Made by a program: the position numbers and the translations under genes | Part shown: positions 20,720-28,777 of the stretch, one piece after another | Numbering within the stretch: position 1 is the stretch's first letter | How the letters are laid out: each line of letters opens with the position of its first letter | Notes under the pieces: model-generated | What the model was told of the DNA's origin: nothing | The model's input: the letters and a program-made list of their open reading frames with translations, nothing else | Databases searched by the model: none | Assembly (NCBI GenBank): GCA_963828385.1 | Contig: CAWHEF010000002.1 | Location: 930,001-994,000, forward strand | From: Bog-756 sp963828385 | Lineage (GTDB): Bacteria > Actinomycetota > Acidimicrobiia > Acidimicrobiales > RAAP-2 | DNA length: 64,000 bases | Direction of reading: 5' to 3'

Positions 20720-20725
20720 TATCGT
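20720..20725 (+). promoter_or_regulatory. -10 box TATCGT, leaderless start
   Basis: TATCGT ends 9 nt before GTG 20735. The gap to the previous gene is only 57 nt and holds no Shine-Dalgarno sequence. Confidence 0.5.
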
Positions 20726-20734
20726 GCGGATCCG

Positions 20735-21949
20735 GTGACGATGAGCACGCAGGCAGCGGTTGACCCGCTGAACGACGAGGGCGCTGTCGAGGCATCCGCC
20801 CCTCCGACGATCGCGACGTCCTTCGATCCGCGGCGCAACAGCCTCAATTTTCTCCGACTGGTCCTGGCGTTGGCCGTCGTGTTCTCGCACGCCATCATCA
20901 TCGGAGGTTTCGGGAGCGAAGTGTTCCTCGGCAAGACGACGCTTGGTACCGTGGCTGTGTACGGCTTCTTCGGCCTCAGCGGATACCTGATCACGAGGAG
21001 TGCGGAGCGGAACCACGTCGGACGGTATCTGTGGCAACGCTTCCTCCGTATCTTCCCGGCGTTCTGGGTATGTCTGATCGTGACCGGCTTTGTCTTCGGT
21101 CTGATCGTGTGGATCCATGCAAACCCGGCGGTGTTTCATCGATGCGGCCTTTCGTGTTACGTACGGGAGGAAGGCGGCCCGTTGGGGTACATCGCTCACA
21201 ACTACTCGCTCCGGATCACACAATCGACGATCGCCAGGACGCTCCCACTCGGGTACTTCCGTCCGGCGTGGAACGGATCGCTGTGGACGCTCTTCTTCGA
21301 GTTCCTCTGCTACCTGTTGGTCGGGACTCTCGCTCTGATCGGCCTCCTTCGGCGTCGATTGATGGTCGCTGTAATCGCCGCGTTGGTTTGGGTGGCCGAG
21401 ATCGTCGTTGTCTCGGTACCGAGTCTCAATCACCAGTTTTCGCCATCTCAGCACTGGGACCTCATGAAGATGATGACGTTCGTGCCGATCTTTCTCGCTG
21501 GTTCGCTCCTGCATCTGTACCGCGAGAAGGTTCCGGACTCGGGCATCCTGGCCGCCGGTTGCGCGCTCGTGTTCTTGTCCGGGCTCGTCCTTCCGATCGG
21601 GAACGACAGCCCTACGTTCACATTGACAAGTGTGGACGTGACCGCCGTGGCACTCGTGTACCCCCTCGTCTGGTTGGGCATCCACCTCCCGTTTCAAAGG
21701 GTCGGGGCACGGAATGACTACTCATACGGCGTGTACATCTATGCCTATCCGGTCGGTCAGCTGCTGGTCGTTTGGGGTGCGGCCAAATGGGGGTACTGGC
21801 CCTATGCACTGCTGAGCGTCGCCATGGTGATTCCCTTTGCCGTCGCCAGCTGGTGGGCGATCGAGAAGCACGCGCTGCGTCTGAAGACCCTCCGTCTGTC
21901 CCCTCCGGTGAGACCAGACCCGGCTACCGAGCAGGCGGCTTCCCCGTAG
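20735..21949 (+). CDS. Acyltransferase 3 family membrane protein
   Basis: An intact 404-residue protein with about ten membrane helices. The first helix region has NSLNFLRLVLALAVVFSHA, with the catalytic histidine expected in this family, followed by VYGFFGLSGYLITRSAERN. RYLWQRFLRIFPAFW and FRPAWNGSLWTLFFEFLCYL are further family blocks. It lacks the SGNH tail found in the two acyltransferases at 48077 and 52775. It probably acetylates a sugar on the outside of the membrane. Codons such as TTT, ATT and GTT are more frequent than in its neighbours, and GC is visibly lower, which may mark a transferred gene. Confidence 0.88.
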   Translation: MTMSTQAAVDPLNDEGAVEASAPPTIATSFDPRRNSLNFLRLVLALAVVFSHAIIIGGFGSEVFLGKTTLGTVAVYGFFGLSGYLITRSAERNHVGRYLWQRFLRIFPAFWVCLIVTGFVFGLIVWIHANPAVFHRCGLSCYVREEGGPLGYIAHNYSLRITQSTIARTLPLGYFRPAWNGSLWTLFFEFLCYLLVGTLALIGLLRRRLMVAVIAALVWVAEIVVVSVPSLNHQFSPSQHWDLMKMMTFVPIFLAGSLLHLYREKVPDSGILAAGCALVFLSGLVLPIGNDSPTFTLTSVDVTAVALVYPLVWLGIHLPFQRVGARNDYSYGVYIYAYPVGQLLVVWGAAKWGYWPYALLSVAMVIPFAVASWWAIEKHALRLKTLRLSPPVRPDPATEQAASP

Positions 21950-22075
21950 CGGATGCGCGTCCGGCCGGTCCTGGCAAGGCCTGGACCTACCCGATAGGGT
22001 TTCCGGGCCGGGGGAGACGGAGGGCGTTCAAGGCTCCGTGGTGCCGACGAAGGTGGTCATGACTCTGGTCCTCAC

Positions 22076-22756
22076 ATGCAGACCTTGATCTTGTGCGGCG
22101 GCAAGGGGACGCGAGCCTATCCGCATACCGCCGAAGTCCCGAAACCGCTTATGGAGCTGGCAGGCTCGCCCATTCTCCTCCACATCATGGAGATCTACGC
22201 GCGTCAGGGGTTCGATCGATTCGTGCTCTCGGCCGGGTACAGGGCCGACCTCATTGCCGATTTCGCTGCCGCGCTGTCGCCGGGGTGGGATGTACGAGTG
22301 GAGGACACCGGTGAGGGGACGGGGACCGCCGGCCGGGTGATCGGCTGCGCCTCCGTGCTCGATCCCACGTTCATGGCCACCTACGGCGACGGCCTCGCTC
22401 CGCTGGATCTGCGGGCACTCCTCGAGTTCCACCGCGGCCATCCGGGTGCCATGACCGTCACAGCCGTTCCCCTGCCCTCTCCCTACGGCACCCTCGAGTG
22501 GGACGAACGTGGCCGGGTCCGGCAGTTTCTGGAGAAACCGAGGCTGCCGGACCACTGGATCAACGCCGGGTTCTTCGTCATCGAGCAACGGGCGTTCGAC
22601 CTCTGGGAGGGTGACGACCTCGAACGTGAAGTCTTGCCTGCCCTGGCGGCGGCGGGTGAGTTGTACGTCTACCGGCATTCAGGTTTCTGGCGTTCAATGG
22701 ACACCTACAAGGACGCACTCGAACTGACCGAACTCTGTCAAGAAGGAGATGGGCCG
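22076..22756 (+). CDS. Sugar-1-phosphate nucleotidyltransferase (RfbF/RmlA-like)
   Basis: About 227 residues are homologous. The N-terminus LILCGGKGTRAYPHTAEVPK is the G-G-x-G-T-R-x-x-P...P-K signature of sugar nucleotidyltransferases. FMATYGDGLAPLDLRALLEF holds the metal-binding aspartate, and INAGFFVIEQRAFD and FWRSMDTYKDALELTEL follow. The C-terminal MDTYKD plus PW ending is most like glucose-1-phosphate cytidylyltransferase. No stop codon is present at the expected end: the frame runs on into the next gene because of a frame break near 22845. If that break is a single extra base, the stop is the TGA at 22863-22865. It supplies an activated sugar, with the SDR directly downstream. Confidence 0.8.
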
Positions 22757-23732
22757 TGGACGATCTTGCCGGCGCCCGGGTCCTCGTCACCGGAGCCACT
22801 GGTTTCATCGGATCACATCTCACCCGCGGCCTCGTCGAGGGCTGGGGCCGAAGTCCACGCTCTGACGAGCACGGTTTCGTCCGTCTATCCGGTCCGCTTG
22901 GTCGACCTTCGGGACCGGATCACGCTGCACGGTGGGAACCTCAACGACAGCGGAGCCATGGCTGCCCTGGTCGAGCTGGCGCGGCCGGAGGTCGTCTTCC
23001 ATCTGGGTGCCTATACCCACGTCGGAAAGTCCTGGGCCCGGATCGACGAGTGCATCCAGACGAACGTGCACGGTACCGTCAACCTGCTTCAGGCCCTGGA
23101 GCGGAGTGACTACCGGCGATTCGTCTACACCAGCACCAGCGAGGTCTACGGAGACATTCCCGTCCCCTTCCGCGAGGACGCCGCTGTCGACCCGTCCTCC
23201 CCGTACTCGGTGAGCAAGTATTCAGGCGAGCGGTTCTGCCGGATGCTGAACCGGGGCCGGTCGTGGCCGATCGTCGTGGTGCGGCCGTTCAACGCCTACG
23301 GCCCCGCCCAGAGTCCCGATCGGATCATCCCCGAGATCATCGTGAAGGCGCTCCGCAAGGAGCGCCTGGCCATGACCCAGGGCCGTCAGACCCGTGAGTT
23401 CAACTACGTCGAAGACCTTGTCGACGGGTTCGTCCGGGCGGCAACGGTTCCCGGTATGGAGGGGGAGGTCTTCAACATCGGTGGCGGCGAGGAGGTGTCC
23501 ATCCGCGACGTGGCTCGGACCATCCTCGACCTCATGGGCAATCCGATCGCAGCCTGAGATCGGTGCGCTTCCGGATCGGCCGACGGAGATCTGGTCGATG
23601 CGAAGCGACGTGGCCAAAGCCCGCGAAAGGCTGGGGATTCCTCCGTTCCGGTCGCTCTCGGAGGGACTGGAGCCGACCATCGCCTGGTACCGCAGGGAGC
23701 TCGAGCAGGCTGGTTCGCAGTTCTCGTCATGA
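22756..23732 (+). CDS. Extended SDR: nucleotide-sugar 4,6-dehydratase/epimerase (frameshifted)
   Basis: GTG 22756 is preceded by AGAAGGAG with 7-nt spacing. The first residues DDLAGARVLVTGATGFIGSH contain the GxxGxxG NAD-binding loop. The frame breaks near 22845 and continues as GAEVHALTSTVSSVYPVRLV. FVYTSTSEVYGDIPVPF and SPYSVSKYSGERFC carry the serine and YxxxK catalytic residues. A second break near 23548 leads to the C-terminus IWSMRSDVAKARERLGIPPF. The total is about 325 residues, normal for GDP- or dTDP-sugar dehydratases and UDP-sugar epimerases. With the nucleotidyltransferase it would make one modified nucleotide sugar. The exact sugar cannot be named. Confidence 0.8.
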
Positions 23733-23760
23733 GCCCGGGTCGCCCGCGGCCAGAAGAGCC

Positions 23761-25766
23761 ATGAGTCAGCGACGATCTATGCGGGGTGACATGGCGACCC
23801 TCGAGCGGGGGCAGGCGTCGGTGTCTGAGGACACGACGCTCCCGAGGGTGCACCAGGAGCGGCGGCACCGACGTAAGCGAACGGTCATGCCCCTCGTCGT
23901 GTGCTTTGCGTGCTACCTGGCACTCTCCGTGTTGCTCTGGTGGCACGTCTGGTCGACCCATCCGGCCACCAACACCACATGCGGATGTGGGGACACGTCA
24001 CTCTTCCTTTGGTTCCTCGAATGGCCGGCCTACGCCCTGGCCCATGGGCACAATCCCTTCTACTCGTCCGCTTTGTTCCATCCCGCCGGCATCAACCTGC
24101 TCGTCGAACACCAGTGTCCTGGCCATCGGGATCCCGCTCGCTCCTGTCACGTGGCTGTGGGGCCCGGTGGCCACGCTGAACGTGGCCTCGACCCTCGGCC
24201 CGGCGCTCTCCGCCCTTTCCATGTGCTGGCTCCTGCGCCGCTGGGTGCGCCTCGTCCCGGCGGCCTTCGTCAGGTGGTCTCGTCTTCGGCTTCTCGCCGT
24301 TCGTCATCACCGAACTGGCCGGTGGCCACCTCATGACGGGTGTCCTCGTCCTGTTGCCGCTGATGGTCGCCTGCCTCGATGACCTGTTCGTGCGTCAGCG
24401 TCACCGGCCGCTCTTCGTCGGAGGAGCCCTCGGCGTTCTGATGACGCTGCAGTTCTTCCTGAGCACCGAGGTCCTGGCCATCGCGGTGCTTTGCGCCGTC
24501 GTCGGCGTGCTGCTGCTCCTGGCCTACGGGCTGCTCGGCCACAAACGAGAGCTCGCTGGCCGGACACCCCATGCCCTGTCGGGTGTCGCCGTCGCCGTCG
24601 GGGTGACCGCCGTCCTGCTCGCCTACCCTGCCTGGTTCGCCGTGGCCGGCTCTGGACACCTGTCCGGTCTCATCTGGCCCACCCTCGGTCCCGGCACCGG
24701 GGGGGCCACCGTGAGCGACCTGGTGAACACCAACGTGATGACGGGATTGCGGAACCAGATGTTGGCGACGGGGGGGTACCAGGGTCCGGCACTGCCACAA
24801 GCCGCCTACCTGGGTCCGGGCGTGCTCCTTGTGGCCGTCGCCGGTGTGGCCGTGTGGCACCGTGACCGAAGGCTCTGGTTCTTCGGCGCCATGGGGGCGG
24901 TAGCCGTGGTCCTCTCGCTCGGCATACAGGCGTATTGGACGCCATGGAGGGTGCTCGCGCACCTCCCCCTGATCCAGAACATCGTTTCGGGCCGTTTTGG
25001 CGTCATCACGTCGCTGTGCCTGGCCGTGATGCTGGCGATCGTCGTCGACCTGACCTACTCGACGATGGGTTCCTCTGCGCTGGCTCGGCCACGGGCCCGG
25101 ATCGTTGCCGGCGCCTCGGCCCTTGTCGTGGCGGCGGTGGCAGTGGTGCCGATGGCCGCCGCCATCGCCGGGAACGTCCCGCTCACCACGACAGCGGTGA
25201 TACTCCCGAAGTGGTTCGCCGAGACCGCACCGCACCTCCCGGCCCATCAGGTGGTGCTGGCGTATCCGGCTCCCTTCGCGCTGGAGCAGTCTGCCGAGGA
25301 TTGGCAGGCGGTGGATCGGATGGACTTCGCCATGGTTGGTGGTTCGGGGCCAGAAGCTATTCTGAGCCGTGCCGGGGAAGAGCGGAACGCGCAGCAGGTG
25401 ATCAGCGCCGCTTCCTTCTCCCTGGAGGGGCCGCCGCCACCGACGTCGGCCAACATCGACGCCGTGCGCAGCGCCCTCTCGGACTGGGGAGTCACCGTTC
25501 TGGTGATGCCCGACCAGCGCCACCTCCCCCGCTATGAACAGGGAACGAGCCCGGCAGCTGCTCTCGGTTTGTTCACCCTGGCAGTGGGTCGTAAGCCGAT
25601 CTACAGCAAGGACGCGTGGGTATGGCGCGACGTGCGCTCGCTCGGGCCGCGCCTTGCGATCTCGTCTCGCGCCTTCGACGATTGCACCATGCCGAGGCAG
25701 TTGGTCGAGCCGTCAATGCAGGCGGTGCCGGAGTGTGTGATGGCAAACTCCCAGCCCGCACCGTGA
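23761..25766 (+). CDS. Multi-spanning membrane protein, family C, copy 1 (frameshifted)
   Basis: About 668 residues, strongly similar to the next gene. Shared blocks include LLWWHVW, TCGCxDxxL, HGHNPFYSSALFHPAGINLL, IGIPLAPVTWLWGPVATLN and YWTPWR. Around ten helices precede an extracytoplasmic tail with QAVDRMDFAMVGGSGPEAIL. Frame breaks near 24105 and 24275 each fit one extra base; the paralog shows what the intact reading should be. ATG 23761 is the first start after the SDR stop. The arrangement of helices and a large C-terminal domain again suggests a GT-C-type glycosyltransferase, but I do not recognise a defined family. Its stop overlaps the next start (GTGA). Confidence 0.6.
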
Positions 25767-27721
25767 GCTCATCGATGTCGTCGACTGTCGACCGTCGGAT
25801 TCGGCCTGCAGTGCTCCTCGGGCTGGCCTTCCTCTGCTACCTGGCACTTTCGACATTGCTGTGGTGGCACGTCTGGGCGGGCCACCCAACGACCGTCGCC
25901 ACCTGCGGCTGCAACGATCCTGCCCTGACCGTTTGGTTCCTTGCGTGGCCTGCGTCCGCCCTGACCCATGGACACAACCCCTTCTATTCGTCCGCACTGT
26001 TCCATCCCGCCGGCATCAACCTGCTGTCCAACACCGGGATACTCGGAATCGGCATTCCGCTCGCCCCTGTCACCTGGCTGTGGGGCCCGGTCGCCACCTT
26101 GAACGTGGCCTCCACGCTCGGTCCGGCACTATCGGCCCTGTCCATGTGCTGGCTGTTGCTCCGCTGGGTGCGCTTTGGCCTCGCTGCCTTCGTCGGCGGT
26201 CTGGTCTTCGGGTTCTCACCATTTGTCTTCACCAACCTGGCCGTCGGCCATCTGAACCTCAGCGTCCTGTTCCTGTTTCCGCTGATGGTCGGCTGCCTCG
26301 ACGATCTGCTGGTGCGCCAGCACCACCGACCACTCGTCACCGGTGCCGCCCTCGGCGGCCTGGTGGCGCTCGAGTTCTTCGTGAGTACGGAGATGCTGGC
26401 CGTGATGGCGCTGACGTCGGTGCTCGGCATGGTACTGCTCGTCGTCTACGCGGCCCTCCGCCGGCCCCAGGACCTCGTCAGCCGCGCCTCCCATGGCCTA
26501 CGAGGGGTGGGCACGGCTGTCGTGGTGGCTGGGTTGTTGCTCGCCTACCCGTTGTGGTTCGCACTGGCAGGCCCAGCCCACCTGTCCGGTCTCGTGTGGC
26601 CGGCGATCAAGCCCGGGCGGGGAGGGGCCACGCTCCACAACATCTGGAGCCTCCAGTTCCTCAGTCCCTCGTCGCTCCGGCTGTTCGCCGGGTACGCCGG
26701 CCTGGGACTGCCCGAGCTCGAGTATCTCGGTCTCGGAATGCTGGCGGTTCTGTGTGCCGGGGTCCTGATATGGAGACGCGATCGCCGACTGTGGTTCTTC
26801 GGCACGCTTGGCATCCTCGCCGTGGTGTTGTCCCTGGGCTACCAGTCCTACTGGACGCCATGGCGATTGTTCACCGGGATACCTCTTGTTCAGAACGTCC
26901 TGCCCGTGTGCTTCGCGGCGATGACGGCACTCTGTGCGAGCATCATGCTGGGCGTCATCGTCGACCGGGTGCACGATCGCGTGCGCTCCCTGGGCGGCCC
27001 GCATGCCGTTTCCGGTGCGCACCGGCATTCGGTCGCTGCGGCGGGTACGTTCCGTCGCGCTCTGGCAGCCATCGCCGGGGCTGTGGTCTCCGCCGTAGCC
27101 TTGGTGCCGCTGGCCACCTCGATCAGCGCCAACGTGCCGTTCACCGTCCAGGCGGTGAACCTGCCCCGCTGGTTCACCGCGATCGGACCGCACCTTCCAC
27201 CCGGTCACGTCGTGCTGACGTTTCCACCACCGATCACCGGAGGCTCGGTCATGGTCTGGCAGGCGGTGGACAGGCTCCACTTCGACTTGGCCACCGGAGC
27301 GGGACCCGAGAGCATCCCACAGCGTGCCGGTAGCGAGCGGGAAGGCCAGGCTGTGATCACCGAGGCAGCTTCCGTGTTCGCGGACCTGGTCCCGGCGACG
27401 CCTGAGAACGTCTCGGCGGTGCGCCGGGCTCTCGCCGGCTGGGAGGTGACTGACGTCGTGGTCCCTGACCCTCAGGTCCTCGTCCCGCGCCAAAACCGTG
27501 CCTCGAGCACAGCCTGGGCCCTTGGGATCTTCACTCTCGCCATCGGTCGGCCACCCCTCTACCACGACGATGCCTGGGTCTGGTCCAATGCCGACGTCTC
27601 CGGACCGGTTCGATCGATGTCCGCTGCCGCATTCGACCGATGCACCTCAGCGGATCGTGTTCGTGATTCGTTCCCCGGGGTGGTACCCGCATGCGCGATG
27701 GCCGCCTCGTCCCCCAGCTGA
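25763..27721 (+). CDS. Multi-spanning membrane protein, family C, copy 2
   Basis: An intact protein of 652 residues starting at GTG 25763, which overlaps the preceding stop by the sequence GTGA; ATG 25775 is the alternative. Some ten membrane helices are followed by a C-terminal domain ending SADRVRDSFPGVVPACAMAA. The first loop has TCGCNDPALTVWFLAWPASA and HNPFYSSALFHPAGINLL, nearly identical to copy 1, so this is a tandem duplication. The conserved W-F-L-x-W-P-A and HPAGINLL blocks could bind a polyprenyl-phosphate sugar, by analogy with GT-C enzymes. That is inference; no catalytic residue is proven. Confidence 0.65.
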   Translation: MSSSMSSTVDRRIRPAVLLGLAFLCYLALSTLLWWHVWAGHPTTVATCGCNDPALTVWFLAWPASALTHGHNPFYSSALFHPAGINLLSNTGILGIGIPLAPVTWLWGPVATLNVASTLGPALSALSMCWLLLRWVRFGLAAFVGGLVFGFSPFVFTNLAVGHLNLSVLFLFPLMVGCLDDLLVRQHHRPLVTGAALGGLVALEFFVSTEMLAVMALTSVLGMVLLVVYAALRRPQDLVSRASHGLRGVGTAVVVAGLLLAYPLWFALAGPAHLSGLVWPAIKPGRGGATLHNIWSLQFLSPSSLRLFAGYAGLGLPELEYLGLGMLAVLCAGVLIWRRDRRLWFFGTLGILAVVLSLGYQSYWTPWRLFTGIPLVQNVLPVCFAAMTALCASIMLGVIVDRVHDRVRSLGGPHAVSGAHRHSVAAAGTFRRALAAIAGAVVSAVALVPLATSISANVPFTVQAVNLPRWFTAIGPHLPPGHVVLTFPPPITGGSVMVWQAVDRLHFDLATGAGPESIPQRAGSEREGQAVITEAASVFADLVPATPENVSAVRRALAGWEVTDVVVPDPQVLVPRQNRASSTAWALGIFTLAIGRPPLYHDDAWVWSNADVSGPVRSMSAAAFDRCTSADRVRDSFPGVVPACAMAASSPS

Positions 27722-27849
27722 CCCGGCTTGTCTACGGCGCTTCCCTCCCGTCATCCGAGAGATCGGCAGACCGTTCCCATGGAGGCGCGGCGCATTTGCG
27801 GTCCCCTCCCATTCAAAGGAATATTGCTCGCTAAATTTGGAGGAATCGA

Positions 27850-28572
27850 ATGACGGATGCGCTCGAAGGGCACTTACTTCACCAAACGGAACGATCAGGT
27901 CGGTTCTTCTGGCATCGGCTGAGGTGGCGGGCTGTACGGACCTATCTACCTGAGGACGAGCCGTTCGAGCTGCTCGATGTCGGCGCTGGAGCGGGCATCA
28001 TGGGTGCGTTCTTGAAGAAAGACCGGCCGATGGCGAACTATCGGTTCATTGAGCCGATTCCGAAACTTCGGATCTTTTTGGAGAATGAGTACGGAAACCT
28101 GGCTGATGCGGCAGCCGCCTCCGATTACCGATTCGCCCAGGTCGTGACGCTCTTGGATGTCCTGGAGCATCAGGAAGATGACAAAGCGTTCCTTCAGACG
28201 TTGGTCGAGAAAATGAAGCCGGGCGCAACGTTGGTGCTGACGGTACCTGCACTCAGAGACCTCTGGTCTAGTTGGGACGTAGCTCTCGGGCACTTCCGAC
28301 GGTATGACATCCCGGCACTTCATTCAGTTGTTGACGACCTTCCCCTCGTCATCCACGAGATGAGCTTTATGTTCCCTGAGATGGTTCCGCTTGCCAAGCT
28401 CCGAAAACGACGTACGGTCCGGACCTCCAGTGGATACGAGCAGGATGCAGAATTGCCGGATCTGCCACGCCTCGTAAATGACGTGTTGTACGGCGCTGGT
28501 TCGCTATCGGTGGACCATAGACATCGGTGGAAGACCGGAACCTCGCTTTTTCTGGCTGCCACCGTCAATTGA
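27850..28572 (+). CDS. Class I SAM-dependent methyltransferase
   Basis: An intact 240-residue protein. FELLDVGAGAGIMGAFL is SAM motif I, QVVTLLDVLEHQEDDKAF the post-motif acidic strand, and KPGATLVLTVPALRDLWSSW motif III. HFRRYDIPAL is common in methyltransferases acting on glycan or lipid substrates. GGAGGAATCGAATG gives a clear Shine-Dalgarno, unlike the many leaderless genes here. The gene and the 130 bp before it are visibly poorer in GC than the neighbours, with TTA, AAA and ATT codons, so it may have been acquired. It lies between two large membrane glycosyltransferase-like genes; substrate unknown. Confidence 0.85.
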   Translation: MTDALEGHLLHQTERSGRFFWHRLRWRAVRTYLPEDEPFELLDVGAGAGIMGAFLKKDRPMANYRFIEPIPKLRIFLENEYGNLADAAAASDYRFAQVVTLLDVLEHQEDDKAFLQTLVEKMKPGATLVLTVPALRDLWSSWDVALGHFRRYDIPALHSVVDDLPLVIHEMSFMFPEMVPLAKLRKRRTVRTSSGYEQDAELPDLPRLVNDVLYGAGSLSVDHRHRWKTGTSLFLAATVN

Positions 28573-28582
28573 GGAGGGTGTG

Positions 28583-28768
28583 TCAGACCGGTTCCATGTG
28601 GCGGATTGTTGATCCGCCCACGGGCCAGACTCGCCCCAGCCGGGTTCGTCGCCTAGGGCCCTCATGATCCGGCTCGGTCCCAGCCATCTTCTGCTGCTCG
28701 CGCAGCTTGGCGTAGGCGACGAGCCCACGGCGCAGATCGTTGTAACCACTCCAGAGGCCCTCTAACAT
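28583..28768 (-). CDS. Possible small hypothetical protein (61 aa)
   Basis: An open frame of 61 codons on the strand opposite its neighbours, reading MLEGLWSGYNDLRRGLVAYA and then KLREQQKMAG before a basic, less convincing tail. The first 35 residues have a plausible helical composition. It fills most of the 205-bp gap between the methyltransferase and the YfhO-like gene, and its first codons overlap the -10 box of that gene. I recognise no family and it may be noise. Confidence 0.25.
   Translation of the reverse strand: MLEGLWSGYNDLRRGLVAYAKLREQQKMAGTEPDHEGPRRRTRLGRVWPVGGSTIRHMEPV
28763..28768 (+). promoter_or_regulatory. -10 box TAACAT, leaderless start
   Basis: TAACAT ends 9 nt before ATG 28778, with no Shine-Dalgarno in between. 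Confidence 0.5.
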
Positions 28769-28777
28769 GACCCGCTC

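Noticed and set aside
18977..21697. Minus-strand open frame of 906 codons
   Set aside because: It is antisense to two recognisable plus-strand genes and has the charged, His/Arg/Glu-rich composition of high-GC shadow frames, with no family motif.
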